DNA of 64,000 nucleotides from Cupriavidus taiwanensis LMG 19424 (GCF_000069785.1 NC_010528.1:2232001-2296000), one strand, 5' to 3'. Counted from the first letter of the stretch, positions 9,737 through 22,693 are shown. The notes: generated by a model from the letters alone, not told the origin. Numbers and translations: made by a program.

Positions 9737-10387
9737 TTATCCGACCAGGCGGTTGTTCAGCCACGGCATCTTCGCCACGCGCTCGGCCTCGAAGGCCTTG
9801 ATCTTGTCGGCATGGCGCAGGGTCAGGCCGATATCGTCGAAGCCGTTCAGCATGCAGTACTTGCGGAACGGGGCGATGTCGAATTCATAGCCCTGGCCCG
9901 ACGGCGTCAGCACCACCTGCTTGTCGAGGTCGATGGTGAGCTGGTAGCCGTTGAACGCGTTGGTCTCGTTGAACAGGTGGTCGACCTGCTGCTCGCTCAG
10001 CACCACCGGCAGCAGGCCGTTCTTGTAGCAGTTGTTGAAGAAGATGTCGGCGAAGCTGGGCGCGATCACGGCGCGGAAGCCGTATTGCGTCAGCGCCCAC
10101 GGCGCGTGCTCGCGCGAGCTGCCGCAGCCGAAGTTGCGGCGCGCCAGCAGGATCGACGCGCCCTGGTAACGCGGCTGGTTCAGCACGAAGTCCGGGTTCA
10201 GCGGACGCTTGCTGTTGTCCATGCCGGGCTCGCCCACATCCTTGTAGCGCCACTCGTCGAACAGGTTGGGGCCGAAGCCGGTGCGCTTGATGGACTTCAG
10301 GAACTGCTTCGGGATGATGGCGTCGGTATCGACGTTCTCGCGGTCGAGCGGCGCGACCAGGCCGCTGTGTACGGTGAACTTTTCCAT
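9737..10387 (-). CDS. leuD: 3-isopropylmalate dehydratase small subunit
   Basis: LeuD is the swivel-domain subunit that pairs with LeuC to isomerise 2- to 3-isopropylmalate. The 216-aa protein starts [29 protein letters not shown] in short pieces typical of LeuD. It contains the conserved [15 protein letters not shown] substrate-binding motif and [16 protein letters not shown]. It lies 19 bp after leuC and 22 bp before leuB, so the three are probably one transcript. Confidence 0.97.
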   Translation of the reverse strand: MEKFTVHSGLVAPLDRENVDTDAIIPKQFLKSIKRTGFGPNLFDEWRYKDVGEPGMDNSKRPLNPDFVLNQPRYQGASILLARRNFGCGSSREHAPWALTQYGFRAVIAPSFADIFFNNCYKNGLLPVVLSEQQVDHLFNETNAFNGYQLTIDLDKQVVLTPSGQGYEFDIAPFRKYCMLNGFDDIGLTLRHADKIKAFEAERVAKMPWLNNRLVG

Positions 10388-10406
10388 GGGTTCTTTCCTT
10401 GCTTGT

Positions 10407-11816
10407 TCAGCCCAGCTTGCGGATATCGACGAAGTGGCCTTCGATAGCGGCCGCGGCGGCCATCGCCGGGCTCACCAGGTGGGTGCGCCCACCCGCGCCC
10501 TGGCGGCCCTCGAAGTTGCGGTTCGAGGTCGAGGCGCAGCGCTCGCCGGCATCGAGGCGGTCGGCATTCATCGCCAGGCACATCGAGCAGCCCGGCTCGC
10601 GCCATTCAAAGCCGGCGGCCTTGAAGATCTGGTCCAGGCCTTCGCGCTCGGCCTGTTCCTTGACCAGGCCCGAACCCGGCACCACCATCGCCAGCTTTAC
10701 GTTCGATGCAATCTTGCGACCCAGCTTCTGCACCACCCAGGCGGCGGCGCGCATGTCTTCGATGCGGCTGTTGGTGCAGGAGCCGATGAAGACCTTGTCG
10801 ATGCTGATGCTCTCGACCGGCACGTTGGGCCGCAGTCCCATGTATTCGAGCGCGCGCTCCATCGCGTTGCGCTTGTTCGGGTCCTTTTCCTTCTCCGGAT
10901 CCGGCACGCGGTCTTCGATGCTGATCACCATTTCCGGCGACGTGCCCCAGGTCACCTGCGGGCGCACATCCTCGGCGCGCAGCTCGACCACCTGGTCGAA
11001 CTTGGCGCCGGCATCCGAATGCAGCGTGCGCCAGTAGGCCACGGCCTGCTCCCACTCCACGCCCTGCGGCGCGTACGGGCGGCCCTTGACGTATTCCAGC
11101 GTGACATCGTCAACCGCCACCAGGCCGGCGCGCGCGCCCGCCTCGATCGCCATGTTGCAGACCGTCATGCGGCCTTCCATGGTCAGGTCGCGGATGGCCG
11201 AGCCGGCGAACTCGATGGTGTAGCCGGTGCCGCCCGCGGTGCCGATCTTGCCGATCACGGCCAGCACGATGTCCTTGGCGGTGCAGCCGCGCGGCAGCTT
11301 GCCCTCGACCTTGACCAGCATGTTCTTGGCCTTCTTGCCCAGCAGCGTCTGCGTGGCCAGCACGTGCTCCACTTCGGAGGTGCCGATGCCGTGCGCCAGC
11401 GCGCCGAAGGCGCCGTGCGTGCTGGTATGCGAGTCGCCGCACACCACGGTCATGCCCGGCAGCGTCGCGCCCTGCTCCGGCCCGATCACGTGCACGATGC
11501 CCTGGCGGTGGTCGTTCATCTTGAACTGGGTAATGCCATAGCTGTCGCAGTTCGCATCGAGCGTATCGACCTGCAGCTTCGACACCGGATCGGCAATGCC
11601 CTGGCTGCGGTCCGTGGTCGGCACGTTGTGGTCCGACACCGCCAGGTTGGCGCTGATGCGCCACACCGGACGTTCTGCCATCTTCAGGCCCTCGAACGCC
11701 TGCGGGCTGGTCACTTCATGCAGCAGGTGGCGGTCGATGTAGAGCAGCGTGGTGCCGTCTTCCTCGACGTGGACGGTGTGGTCATCCCAGAGTTTGTCGT
11801 AGAGCGTCTTGGCCAT
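10407..11816 (-). CDS. leuC: 3-isopropylmalate dehydratase large subunit
   Basis: LeuC is the aconitase-type [4Fe-4S] subunit for the second step of leucine synthesis. The protein is 469 aa. Iron-sulfur ligands are visible as the cysteine in [12 protein letters not shown] and the CxxC pair in [13 protein letters not shown]. Other family motifs are [32 protein letters not shown] substrate residues, and [18 protein letters not shown]. It is the first gene of leuCDB. A 335-bp leader region lies upstream with a possible promoter at 12006-12011. Confidence 0.97.
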   Translation of the reverse strand: MAKTLYDKLWDDHTVHVEEDGTTLLYIDRHLLHEVTSPQAFEGLKMAERPVWRISANLAVSDHNVPTTDRSQGIADPVSKLQVDTLDANCDSYGITQFKMNDHRQGIVHVIGPEQGATLPGMTVVCGDSHTSTHGAFGALAHGIGTSEVEHVLATQTLLGKKAKNMLVKVEGKLPRGCTAKDIVLAVIGKIGTAGGTGYTIEFAGSAIRDLTMEGRMTVCNMAIEAGARAGLVAVDDVTLEYVKGRPYAPQGVEWEQAVAYWRTLHSDAGAKFDQVVELRAEDVRPQVTWGTSPEMVISIEDRVPDPEKEKDPNKRNAMERALEYMGLRPNVPVESISIDKVFIGSCTNSRIEDMRAAAWVVQKLGRKIASNVKLAMVVPGSGLVKEQAEREGLDQIFKAAGFEWREPGCSMCLAMNADRLDAGERCASTSNRNFEGRQGAGGRTHLVSPAMAAAAAIEGHFVDIRKLG

Positions 11817-12151
11817 GATGCGATGGCGGGACCGATGACCGTGCCCTGGCAGGCCGGACCGCGGGGACCGCGTAGTAGTTTGCAGGGGTAGTTTTCCGCT
11901 TCGTCACGGCGGGCGAACCGGCTGAAAAACCGCCGAAAGCCACCGGAAGCCGCCGAAAAGCGTGCGTTATCTCAAGCGTTGCCGCAATGCTTGACTTGGC
12001 AATCGATTATGCCACCGCTCGGGCCCCGGGCCGGGCCGGGTCGGCGTGGAAATGTAATGTGATTGGCGAAAGGGGGATTTCGCGGATGGCGAAAACGCGG
12101 GATGGCAGAAGGAAGCGGCCGCCGCGCTCGAGGCGCGGCGGCCGGCCGGCG
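11817..12151. other. Intergenic region upstream of leuC and downstream of livF
   Basis: These 335 bp hold the livF terminator at 12107-12143 and a possible leuC promoter. On the minus strand an extended -10 (TGGCATAAT, complement of 12006-12014) would give a 5' leader of about 180 bases. I do not see a leucine-rich leader peptide, so classical attenuation of leuC is not supported. Confidence 0.45.
12107..12143 (-). terminator. Intrinsic terminator of the liv operon
   Basis: A perfect 11-bp stem, GGCCGCCGCGC (12117-12127) / GCGCGGCGGCC (12133-12143), has a TCGAG loop. On the minus strand it is followed by GCTTCCTTCT, eight bases past the livF stop. Confidence 0.7.
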
Positions 12152-14918
<2,767 letters not shown>

Positions 14919-14931
14919 GGTTTCGCCCCCC

Positions 14932-15858
14932 TCAGACCTTTTCGACATCAGGCTTGCCCAGCAGCCCGGTCGGACGGAACAGCAGCACCAGCACCAGCAG
15001 GCTGAAGGCGACCACGTCCTTGTATTCGGCCGGCATGTAGCCCGAGGCGAAGGTTTCCGCCAGGCCCAGCAGCACGCCGCCGAGCATCGCGCCCGGAATG
15101 CTGCCGATGCCGCCCAGCACCGCCGCGGTAAAGGCCTTGATGCCGGCAATGAAGCCGATGAAGGGATTGAGCTTGCCGATGGTCAGCCCGATCAGCACGC
15201 CGCCCACCGCCGCCAGCATCGCGCCCAGCACGAAGGTGAACGAGATCACCTTGTTGGTATCGATGCCAAGCAGGTTGGCCATGCGCATGTCCTCGGCGCA
15301 GGCGCGGCAGGCACGGCCCATGCGCGAGCGGCCGATGAACAGCGTCAGCGCGACCATCAGCGCCAGCGTCACGCCCACGATCAGCAGGCGCGAGTACGGC
15401 ACCGTGACGGTGAAGTCGCCGCCCATCTGGAACTCGATGGCGCCCGAGATCAGCACCGGCACCGACACATCGCGCGCGCCCTGCCCGATCTGGACATAGT
15501 TCTGCAGGAAGATCGACATGCCGATGGCCGAAATCAGCGGCACCAGCCGCGGCCCGCCGCGCAAGGGGCGGTATGCCACCCGCTCGACCGCATAGCCGTA
15601 GACACCGGTGACCATCACCGACACCAGCAGGGCGGCGCCGAGCACCAGCGGCAGAGGGTAGCCTGCCTGGGCGCCGATGGCGGTGAGCGTGACCAGCCCG
15701 ACATAGGCGCCGATCATGTAAATCTCGCCGTGCGCGAAATTGATCATGCCGATGATGCCGTAGACCATTGTGTAGCCGATGGCGATCAGCGCATAGATCG
15801 CACCCAGCGTCAGGCCGTTGACCAGCTGCTGGGTGAACTGTGGAAGGAATTCATTCAT
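14932..15858 (-). CDS. livH: Branched-chain amino-acid ABC transporter permease LivH
   Basis: This 308-aa permease has about eight hydrophobic segments. LivH hallmarks are [20 protein letters not shown] near the N-terminus, [16 protein letters not shown], and the EAA-like loop [21 protein letters not shown]. It pairs with LivM to form the translocation pore. It starts 85 bp after the binding-protein gene, with a strong hairpin in the gap (15895-15923). Confidence 0.95.
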   Translation of the reverse strand: MNEFLPQFTQQLVNGLTLGAIYALIAIGYTMVYGIIGMINFAHGEIYMIGAYVGLVTLTAIGAQAGYPLPLVLGAALLVSVMVTGVYGYAVERVAYRPLRGGPRLVPLISAIGMSIFLQNYVQIGQGARDVSVPVLISGAIEFQMGGDFTVTVPYSRLLIVGVTLALMVALTLFIGRSRMGRACRACAEDMRMANLLGIDTNKVISFTFVLGAMLAAVGGVLIGLTIGKLNPFIGFIAGIKAFTAAVLGGIGSIPGAMLGGVLLGLAETFASGYMPAEYKDVVAFSLLVLVLLFRPTGLLGKPDVEKV

Positions 15859-15894
15859 TGGGGAAGCCTCAGGAACTTGAAGCCCGATACCAGA

Positions 15895-15923
15895 ACGCCC
15901 CGCCCGGGGTACGGGCGGGGCGT
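15895..15923 (-). terminator. Strong hairpin between the binding-protein gene and livH
   Basis: The perfect 12-bp stem ACGCCCCGCCCG / CGGGCGGGGCGT has a 5-base loop. It lies 20 bp after the binding-protein stop and is followed on the minus strand by TTCTGGTATC, with no real U-run. It is better read as a partial terminator or 3'-end stabiliser that raises binding protein over permease than as a full stop. Confidence 0.6.
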
Positions 15924-15943
15924 GTGCGGGAGGGAGCGCCTGC

Positions 15944-17059
15944 TTAGTTCGCGGCCGTCTTGCTGGCGTCCTTGTGCCAGGTGTAAACCACGAACTTGAA
16001 GGACTTCAGGTCGCCCTTGGCGTCGTACTCGACCTTGCCGATCGGGGTGGTGAAGGCGTTCTTGTGCATGTACGCCGCGACCTTGGCGGGATCGGTGCTC
16101 TTGGCGCCGGCGATGGCGTCGCCGATGATCTTGACGGCGGCATAGGCCGGCATCTGGAACGGACCGTTGGCGTCACGCTTCTTGTCGGCAAAGGCCTTGA
16201 CCAGGCCGGCGTTGGCCGGATCGGCCGAGAAGTCGGCCGGCAGCGTCACCAGCATGCCTTCGGACGACGGGCCGGCGATCGCGGTCACGTCCTTGTTGCC
16301 CACGCCCTCGGGGCCCATGAAGGTGGCCTTCACGCCCTGCTCGCGCGCCTGGCGCAGCAGCAGGCCCATTTCCGGGTGATAGCCGCCGAAGTAGACGAAG
16401 TCCACGCCCTGCGACTTCAGCTTGGTGATCACCGCCGAGTAGTCCGAGTCGCCGGCGTTGATGCCTTCGAACACGGCCACCGGGATCTTGGCGGCTTCCA
16501 GGTCCTTCTTCACCGAGCTGGCGATGCCCTGGCCGTACGACTGCTTGTCGTGCAGCACGGCGACCTTCTTCGGCTTGATCTTGCCGATGATGTACTGGGC
16601 GGCGGCCGGGCCCTGCTGGTCGTCGCGGCCGATGGTGCGGAAGATGAAGTTGCGCTTCTTGGTCTCGGTCAGCTGCGGCGCGGTGGCCGACGGCGTGACC
16701 ATCACGATGCCTTCGTTCTCGTAGATGTCCGAGGCGGGAATGGTCGAGCCCGAGCACACGTGGCCGATCACGTACTTGATGTTCTGGCTGACGATCTTGT
16801 TGGCCACCGCCACGGCCTGCTTCGGCTCGCAGGCGTCGTCCATCAGCACCACCTCGAACTTGTTGCCGCCGGCGCCGCCGGCCGCATTGATCTGTTCGAC
16901 GGCGGTCAGCGCACCGGCCTTGACCATGTCGCCATACTGCGCCACCGAGCCGCTCATCGGGCCGGCAATGGCGATCTTCACGGTTTCGGCGTTGGCGGCT
17001 GCGCCAAAGGTAGCCAGCATGGCAGCCAGCGAAATGGTGGAAAGACGGGACAGCGTCAT
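15944..17059 (-). CDS. Branched-chain amino-acid ABC transporter, periplasmic binding protein
   Basis: This 371-aa Leu/Ile/Val-type periplasmic binding protein is the substrate-recognition part of the adjacent Liv importer. A signal peptide (MTLSRLSTISLAAMLATFGAAANAE, in its shorter pieces) ends after ANA at about residue 24. The mature part begins VKIAIAGPMSGSVAQYGDM and contains CEPKQAVAVANK and VIGHVCSGSTIPASDIY, a ligand-binding region typical of LivJ/LivK. Exact ligand preference cannot be read. A strong SD (GAGGAGCTCCTG) precedes the ATG. As first gene before a stable hairpin, it is likely expressed above the permeases. Confidence 0.93.
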   Translation of the reverse strand: MTLSRLSTISLAAMLATFGAAANAETVKIAIAGPMSGSVAQYGDMVKAGALTAVEQINAAGGAGGNKFEVVLMDDACEPKQAVAVANKIVSQNIKYVIGHVCSGSTIPASDIYENEGIVMVTPSATAPQLTETKKRNFIFRTIGRDDQQGPAAAQYIIGKIKPKKVAVLHDKQSYGQGIASSVKKDLEAAKIPVAVFEGINAGDSDYSAVITKLKSQGVDFVYFGGYHPEMGLLLRQAREQGVKATFMGPEGVGNKDVTAIAGPSSEGMLVTLPADFSADPANAGLVKAFADKKRDANGPFQMPAYAAVKIIGDAIAGAKSTDPAKVAAYMHKNAFTTPIGKVEYDAKGDLKSFKFVVYTWHKDASKTAAN

Positions 17060-17367
17060 CAGGAGCTCCTCGATTTATGTTTGGGTCAACCGGGCAGAAA
17101 CGGTATGACCTGCGCAATCGAACAACACCCGCGGACGACTGGGATCGGGACTTGCGACAAGCGCGGCCCGAGACGCGGAAGTCGGGCCTGCAAGGAAGAG
17201 ACAGCGTATGCGGGGCCCGGCAAGTGTCAGTCCCGCTGAGGTATGGGGACCAAGGTTCGGAAAGACAACGTTTGATGCGTTCTCTATTGCGCAAGCGATT
17301 CGCCTGCCCCGCTTGCCGCACCGCACGCCGGAAGGGTGGCCCGGCTGCCGTCGGCAAAGCAGCCCGC

Positions 17368-17373
17368 ATTATA
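17368..17373 (-). promoter_or_regulatory. Candidate -10 element for the liv operon
   Basis: The complement reads TATAAT, a perfect match to the sigma-70 -10. No good -35 is found 16-18 bases upstream. It lies about 309 bp before the binding-protein start. Confidence 0.35.
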
Positions 17374-17527
17374 GGGTCAAATTTCCTGCCGCACGCGACT
17401 ATCGCACAATTTATGCGGAACAGATTTGGGAAAACGCGACACAATCCTCCACGAATTGCGCCCGGGACCATTCGGGGTGCAATTTCCTGCCCTTGCCGGC
17501 GCCGCGCTGCACAACCGCGCCCGGCCC

Positions 17528-17559
17528 ACAAAGACAAACGCCCCGGCGGGCCGGGGCGT
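17528..17559 (-). terminator. Intrinsic terminator after gltA
   Basis: The perfect stem ACGCCCCGG (17538-17546) / CCGGGGCGT (17551-17559) has a CGGG loop. On the minus strand it is followed by TTGTCTTTGT. It lies 36 bp past the gltA stop and ends the sdh-gltA transcript. Confidence 0.8.
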
Positions 17560-17594
17560 CTGGAATTGCTGCACTGCGCAGCGGCGGGACCAGC

Positions 17595-18896
17595 TTAGCG
17601 CTTGGCCACGTCCGGCACGTCGCGGGTGGCGGCGCCGACGAACAGCTGGCGCGGACGGCCGATCTTGTATTCCGGATCGGTGATCATCTCTTCCCACTGC
17701 GAGATCCAGCCCGGGGTACGGGCCAGCGCGAAGATGCAGGTGAACAGCGAGGTCGGGATGCCCAGCGCGCGCTGCACGATGCCCGAGTAGAAGTCGACGT
17801 TCGGGTACAGCTTGCGGCTGACGAAGTACTCGTCTTCCAGCGCGATCTTTTCCAGTTCCATGGCCAGCTTGAACAGCGGGTCGTTGTGCAGGCCCAGCTC
17901 GTTCAGCACTTCATGGCAGGTTTCGCGCATCAGCTTGGCGCGCGGATCGTAGTTCTTGTACACGCGGTGGCCGAAGCCCATCAGGCGCACGCCCGAGTTC
18001 TTGTCCTTGACCTGCTTGATGAACTCGTTGATGTTGTCGACGCTGCCGATTTCTTCCAGCATCTTCAGCGCGGCTTCGTTGGCACCGCCGTGGGCCGGGC
18101 CCCACAGGCAGGCCACGCCGGCGGCAATGGCGGCGAACGGGTTGGTGCCCGACGAACCGGCCAGGCGCACGGTCGAGGTCGACGCGTTCTGCTCGTGGTC
18201 GGCGTGCAAGATGAAGATGCGGTCCAGCGCGCGCTCCAGCACCGGGTTCACGGTGTACGGGGCGCACGGCGTGGCGAACATCATGCGCATGAAGTTGCCC
18301 GAGTAGGACAGGTCGTTCTGCGGGTAGATGTACGGCTGGCCGATGTTGTACTTGTACGCCATCGCAACCAGGGTCGGCATCTTGGCGATCAGGCGGATCG
18401 CCGAGATCTCGCGCTGGTGCGGATCGTCGATGTCCATGGCGTCGTGGTAGAACGCGCTCATGGCGCCGACCATGCCGGTCAGCACGGCCATCGGGTGCGC
18501 ATCGCGGCGGAAGCCGCGCATGAAGAACTGCATCTGCTCGTGGACCATGGTGTGGTTCATCACATGGCCGACGAATTCTTCCTTCTGCTTGGCGTTGGGC
18601 AGCTCGCCCTTCAGCAGCAGGTAGCAGGTCTCGAGGTGGTCGCACTTCTGCGCCAGCTGCTCGATCGGGTAGCCGCGGTACAGCAGCTCGCCCTTGTCGC
18701 CGTCGATATAGGTGATCTTGGAATTGCACGAAGCCGTCGACATGAAACCGGGGTCGTAGGTGAACTTACCGGTTTGTCCGTACAGCTTGCGAATGTCGAT
18801 CACGTCCGGGCCAACCGTACCCTTGTAGATCGGCAGCTCAACGCTGGGGGAACCATCGGAGAACGATAGCGTGGCTTTCACATCGGACGGCGTCAT
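17595..18896 (-). CDS. gltA: Citrate synthase (type II)
   Basis: GltA condenses acetyl-CoA and oxaloacetate, the entry step of the TCA cycle. The start [15 protein letters not shown] at 18896 gives 433 aa, the length of the large, NADH-sensitive hexameric bacterial enzyme; the longer open frame upstream has no SD support. Catalytic motifs are [14 protein letters not shown] (H231 region), [11 protein letters not shown] (H269) and [16 protein letters not shown] (H310). It follows sdhE by 43 bp and is the distal gene of the sdhCDABE-gltA cluster. It is distinct from the prpC-type synthase at 26345-27553. Confidence 0.97.
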   Translation of the reverse strand: MTPSDVKATLSFSDGSPSVELPIYKGTVGPDVIDIRKLYGQTGKFTYDPGFMSTASCNSKITYIDGDKGELLYRGYPIEQLAQKCDHLETCYLLLKGELPNAKQKEEFVGHVMNHTMVHEQMQFFMRGFRRDAHPMAVLTGMVGAMSAFYHDAMDIDDPHQREISAIRLIAKMPTLVAMAYKYNIGQPYIYPQNDLSYSGNFMRMMFATPCAPYTVNPVLERALDRIFILHADHEQNASTSTVRLAGSSGTNPFAAIAAGVACLWGPAHGGANEAALKMLEEIGSVDNINEFIKQVKDKNSGVRLMGFGHRVYKNYDPRAKLMRETCHEVLNELGLHNDPLFKLAMELEKIALEDEYFVSRKLYPNVDFYSGIVQRALGIPTSLFTCIFALARTPGWISQWEEMITDPEYKIGRPRQLFVGAATRDVPDVAKR

Positions 18897-18939
18897 GTCG
18901 GATCCTTCAAATGCTGTGAATAATAATGTTGACCAAAAC

Positions 18940-19227
18940 TCAGACCGTACGCAGCAGGGCGATGACTCGCTGCATCGGGGGCGTGTCGAGCTCACCGTCC
19001 AGTTCCTTGCGCGCAAGGAGCAGGTCCATCAACTCGTTGTCGCTGAGCTCGAACAGCTGGCTCAGCGCAGCCACATCCTCGTCGGACAGGCTCTCCTCGT
19101 AACGGTTGAAGAAACGTTCGACGATGATGTCGTTCTCCAGGAGGCCGCGTCGGGCACGCCAGCGCAACCGGGCGCGCTTGTGCGGGTCGGCCTGATGGGA
19201 GAAGGTGGTGGCAGGACTCTCAGTCAT
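18940..19227 (-). CDS. sdhE: FAD assembly factor SdhE
   Basis: This 95-aa SdhE/YgfY-family protein promotes covalent flavinylation of SdhA. The conserved RGxxE signature is seen in [15 protein letters not shown] (about residues 29-43), followed by the acidic helical part [18 protein letters not shown]. It lies 78 bp after sdhB and 43 bp before gltA, the standard place in beta-proteobacteria. Confidence 0.95.
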   Translation of the reverse strand: MTESPATTFSHQADPHKRARLRWRARRGLLENDIIVERFFNRYEESLSDEDVAALSQLFELSDNELMDLLLARKELDGELDTPPMQRVIALLRTV

Positions 19228-19305
19228 GGCTTCCTACTTTCGGCGCGCCCGCCAGATATAGCCGCTCTGGCTGACGCGCCGCTTACTACTTGGACGGCCG
19301 CAGGG

Positions 19306-20007
19306 TCAGACCGCGCGGCGGACCATCAGCTCCTTGATCTTGCCGATGGCCTTGGTCGGGTTAAGACCCTTCGGGCACACGTCGACACAGTTCATGATGC
19401 TGTGGCAGCGGAACAGGCGGTACGGGTCGTTCAGGTTGTCCAGGCGCTCATTGGTGGCCTGGTCGCGGCTGTCCGCGATGAAGCGGTAAGCCTGCAGCAG
19501 GCCGGCCGGGCCGACGAACTTGTCCGGGTTCCACCAGAACGACGGGCACGAGGTCGAGCAGCTGGCGCAGAGAATGCACTCGTACAGGCCGTCCAGCTCG
19601 TCTCGCTCTTCCGGCGACTGCAGGCGCTCTTTCTCGGGCGGCGGCTCGTCGTTGATCAGGAACGGCTTGATCGAGTTGTACTGCTTGAAGAAGTTCGTCA
19701 TGTCGACGATCAGGTCGCGCACCACCGGCAGGCCGGGCAGCGGACGCAGCACGATGCGGTCCGGCAGCTCGCGCATGTTGGTCAGGCAGGCCAGGCCGTT
19801 CTTGCCGTTGATGTTCATCGCGTCCGAGCCGCACACGCCTTCGCGGCACGAACGGCGGAACGAGATGGTCTCGTCCAGCTTCTTCAGCTTCACCAGCGCG
19901 TCCAGCAGCATGCGCTCGTGGCCGTCCAGCTCGACCTCGTAGGTCTGCATGCGCGGCGCCGCATCCTTGTCCGGATCGTAGCGGTAGACTTCGAAAATAC
20001 GCTTCAT
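19306..20007 (-). CDS. sdhB: Succinate dehydrogenase iron-sulfur subunit
   Basis: This 233-aa subunit carries electrons from SdhA to the membrane quinone site through three Fe-S clusters. The [2Fe-2S] ligands are in CREGVCGSDAMN and NGLAC (about residues 54-74). The [4Fe-4S]/[3Fe-4S] ligands are in CILCASCSTSCPSFWW and CHSIMNCVDVCPKGLNP. It starts 34 bp after sdhA in the sdhCDAB order. Confidence 0.97.
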   Translation of the reverse strand: MKRIFEVYRYDPDKDAAPRMQTYEVELDGHERMLLDALVKLKKLDETISFRRSCREGVCGSDAMNINGKNGLACLTNMRELPDRIVLRPLPGLPVVRDLIVDMTNFFKQYNSIKPFLINDEPPPEKERLQSPEERDELDGLYECILCASCSTSCPSFWWNPDKFVGPAGLLQAYRFIADSRDQATNERLDNLNDPYRLFRCHSIMNCVDVCPKGLNPTKAIGKIKELMVRRAV

Positions 20008-20041
20008 TTCTGTGGGTCCTGTTGTCTCTACGATGCGGTGC

Positions 20042-21820
20042 TCAGAACGTGCGGGCCTTCGGCGGCACGCTTTCCACCGTCAGCGGTTCCATCTTCACCG
20101 GCTTGTAGTCGAGGCGGTTGCCTTCGCTGTAGAACAGCGTGTGCTTGAGCCAGTTCTGGTCGTCGCGGTTGGGGAAGTCGCTGTGCGCGTGGGCACCGCG
20201 CGATTCCTTGCGGGCCGCGGCCGAGATCATGGTGGCCTTGGCCACTTCCACCAGGTTGGCCACTTCCAGGGCTTCCACCAGCGCGGTGTTGAAGACCTTG
20301 GACTTGTCCTTCAGGTGGATGTTGGCGGCACGCTCGGTCACTTCCAGGATGCGCTCGACGCCTTCGTCCATCAGCTTCTGGGTACGGAACACGCCGGCAT
20401 GCGACTGCATGTTCTTGCGGATGTCGTTGGCGACGTCCTGCGTGTACTCGCCCGACGACGACGACTGCAGCTTGGCCAGGCGCGACAGCGCCAGGTCGGC
20501 GGCATCGGCCGGCAGCGGCTTGTGTTCCTTCTGCTTCAGGTTCTGCGCGATGATGTGGTTGCCGGCGGCGCGGCCGAACACCACCAGGTCGAGCAGCGAG
20601 TTGGTGCCCAGGCGGTTGGCGCCGTGCACCGACACGCACGAGCATTCGCCGATCGCGTAGAAGCCGTTGAGCACTTCGTTCGGGTTGCCGTTCTTGGGCA
20701 CCACGACCTGGCCATGGTAGTTGGTCGGGATGCCGCCCATCTGGTAGTGGATGGTCGGGACCACCGGGATCGGTTCCTTGATCGCATCGACGTTGGCGAA
20801 CTTCAGGCCAATCTCGCGGATCGACGGCAGGCGCTTCATGATGGTCTCGGCGCCGACGTGGGTCAGGTCGAGCAGCACGTAGTCGCCGTTCGGGCCGCAG
20901 CCGCGGCCTTCCTTGATTTCCTGGTCCATCGAGCGCGAGACGAAGTCGCGCGGCGCCAGGTCCTTCAGCGTCGGCGCGTAGCGCTCCATGAAGCGCTCGC
21001 CGTCCTTGTTGCGCAGGATACCGCCCTCGCCGCGCACGCCTTCGGTGATCAGCACGCCAGCGCCGGCCACGCCGGTCGGGTGGAACTGCCAGAACTCCAT
21101 GTCTTCGAGCGGCACGCCAGCACGCGCAGCCATGCCCAGGCCGTCACCGGTGTTGATGAAGGCGTTGGTGGAAGCGGCGTAGATGCGGCCGGCACCGCCG
21201 GTCGCGAACAGCGTGGTCTTGGCCTCAAGGATGTAGACCTCGCCGGTTTCCATTTCCAGCGCGGTCACGCCCAGCACGTCGCCGTCCTGGTCGCGGATCA
21301 GGTCCAGCGCCATCCATTCGACGAAGAAGTGGGTCTTGGCGCGCACGTTGCGCTGGTACAGCGTGTGCAGCAGCGCGTGGCCGGTACGGTCAGCCGCGGC
21401 GCAGGCACGCTGCACCGGCTTCTCGCCGTAGTTGGCGGTATGGCCGCCGAACGGACGCTGGTAGATGGTGCCGTCGGGGTTGCGGTCGAACGGCATGCCG
21501 AAGTGCTCGAGCTCGTACACGACCTTCGGGGCTTCCCGGCACATGAACTCGATCGCGTCCTGGTCACCCAGCCAGTCCGAGCCCTTGATGGTGTCGTAGA
21601 AGTGATAGTGCCAGTTGTCCTCGCTCATGTTGCCGAGCGAGGCACCGATGCCGCCCTGCGCCGCCACGGTGTGCGAGCGGGTCGGGAACACCTTGGACAG
21701 CACGGCCACGTTCAGGCCGGCTTCCGCGAGCTGGAGGGATGCGCGCATCCCGGCGCCGCCAGCACCGACGATGACCACGTCAAAGCGGCGACGCGGCAAT
21801 CCAGTCTTGACTGCGACCAT
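20042..21820 (-). CDS. sdhA: Succinate dehydrogenase flavoprotein subunit
   Basis: SdhA is the 592-aa catalytic subunit, oxidising succinate to fumarate. FAD binding is shown by VIVGAGGAGMRASLQLAEAG near the N-terminus and by the covalent-FAD histidine in SHTVAAQGGIGA. Later come HPTGVAGAGVLITEG and the catalytic arginine region, and the C-terminal WLKHTLFYSEGNRLDYKPV typical of SdhA. It begins 3 bp after the sdhD stop. Confidence 0.97.
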   Translation of the reverse strand: MVAVKTGLPRRRFDVVIVGAGGAGMRASLQLAEAGLNVAVLSKVFPTRSHTVAAQGGIGASLGNMSEDNWHYHFYDTIKGSDWLGDQDAIEFMCREAPKVVYELEHFGMPFDRNPDGTIYQRPFGGHTANYGEKPVQRACAAADRTGHALLHTLYQRNVRAKTHFFVEWMALDLIRDQDGDVLGVTALEMETGEVYILEAKTTLFATGGAGRIYAASTNAFINTGDGLGMAARAGVPLEDMEFWQFHPTGVAGAGVLITEGVRGEGGILRNKDGERFMERYAPTLKDLAPRDFVSRSMDQEIKEGRGCGPNGDYVLLDLTHVGAETIMKRLPSIREIGLKFANVDAIKEPIPVVPTIHYQMGGIPTNYHGQVVVPKNGNPNEVLNGFYAIGECSCVSVHGANRLGTNSLLDLVVFGRAAGNHIIAQNLKQKEHKPLPADAADLALSRLAKLQSSSSGEYTQDVANDIRKNMQSHAGVFRTQKLMDEGVERILEVTERAANIHLKDKSKVFNTALVEALEVANLVEVAKATMISAAARKESRGAHAHSDFPNRDDQNWLKHTLFYSEGNRLDYKPVKMEPLTVESVPPKARTF

Positions 21821-21823
21821 TTA

Positions 21824-22189
21824 TTACACCCTCCAGAGAATCTGAGCAGCGTAGCCCGCGCAACCGACGAGCCACAGAATCGTAAGAACTTGCAGCACGA
21901 GGCGCACCGCCATCGGCTTCACATAGTCCATCCAGATATCGCGCACGCCGATCCAGGCGTGATACAGCAGCGACAGGATGGTCAGGAACGTGATGATCTT
22001 CATCCACTGGTTGGCGAAGAGCCCTGCCCACGCTTCATACGAAGCGCCGTTCGACAGCAGGAAGGCAATCGCCAGGATCACGGTGAAGACCACCATGACC
22101 ACGGCGGTGACGCGTTGCGCGAGCCAGTCTTTCAGGCCGTAGTGCGCACCGACGACAAGACGCTTGGGACCGATATTGTTATTTGCCAC
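21824..22189 (-). CDS. sdhD: Succinate dehydrogenase membrane anchor SdhD
   Basis: This 121-aa anchor has three hydrophobic helices and holds part of the heme b and quinone sites. Typical SdhD features are GLKDWLAQRVTAVVMVVF at the first helix and HAWIGVRDIWMDYVKP near the second, with the conserved His and Asp-Tyr. It is 11 bp after sdhC and 3 bp before sdhA. Confidence 0.93.
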   Translation of the reverse strand: MANNNIGPKRLVVGAHYGLKDWLAQRVTAVVMVVFTVILAIAFLLSNGASYEAWAGLFANQWMKIITFLTILSLLYHAWIGVRDIWMDYVKPMAVRLVLQVLTILWLVGCAGYAAQILWRV

Positions 22190-22200
22190 CTTGATTCTCC

Positions 22201-22611
22201 TCAGAACAGGCCGAACAGCTTCAGGCCGAAAATCAGGGTAAGCAGCAGGCTGACAACCAGCACGCTGATGGCAGACTTGGCCGAGGCGGGCTTGGAGACA
22301 CCAACGTGCACATCCAGCAGCAGGAAGCGGATCCCGGCGCAGAAGTGATGCAGATAACCCCAGATCAGGGCCAGCACAACCAGCTTGACAAAGCCGCCGG
22401 ACAGAAGGGCCGAGAACTTTGCGAAGCTCAGTTCGGAGGTGATGCTCTGCTCAAACAGATACAGGACGAAGGGAAGGAGGAGGAACATCAGTGCACCGCT
22501 CACGCGATGCAGGATGGATACCTTGCCGGCCCAGGGCAACCGGTATTTCGCAATCTGCGAAATACCGATATTCCGGAACTCCGGCCTGGCTTGTTTGACG
22601 GCTTCAGCCAT
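22201..22611 (-). CDS. sdhC: Succinate dehydrogenase cytochrome b556 subunit SdhC
   Basis: This is the first gene of the sdh operon and has three transmembrane helices. The start MAEAVKQARPEFRNI at 22611 gives 136 aa and is preceded by GGGGT; earlier in-frame ATGs lack an SD. The quinone-site motif SILHRVSGALMF and the heme-ligand region HHFCAGIRFLLLDVHVG are intact. A possible promoter -10 is at 22694-22699. Confidence 0.94.
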   Translation of the reverse strand: MAEAVKQARPEFRNIGISQIAKYRLPWAGKVSILHRVSGALMFLLLPFVLYLFEQSITSELSFAKFSALLSGGFVKLVVLALIWGYLHHFCAGIRFLLLDVHVGVSKPASAKSAISVLVVSLLLTLIFGLKLFGLF

Positions 22612-22693
22612 GCGAGACCCCATTAGCGGTAAACAAAGAAACGAAACTGCCATTGCCTGCATGCAACGGGATGCATTAGGGCAAATCCATGAG

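Larger units (their letters stand above)
17060..17594. other. 535-bp intergenic region between the liv operon and gltA
   Basis: It holds the gltA terminator (17528-17559) and a perfect TATAAT -10 on the minus strand (complement of 17368-17373), which would give the liv operon a leader of about 300 bases. The -35 is poor. I found no tRNA, no credible small gene and no riboswitch I recognise. A long leader of this kind could be a target for small-RNA control; that is inference. Confidence 0.45.

Noticed and set aside
11817..12151. Leucine leader peptide and attenuator for leuCDB
   Set aside because: No short frame with consecutive leucine codons and no terminator between the candidate promoter and leuC.
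17060..17594. Riboswitch or tRNA in the 535-bp gap upstream of the liv operon
   Set aside because: No T-loop sequence, no recognisable aptamer core and no expression platform; only a terminator and a -10 element are visible.
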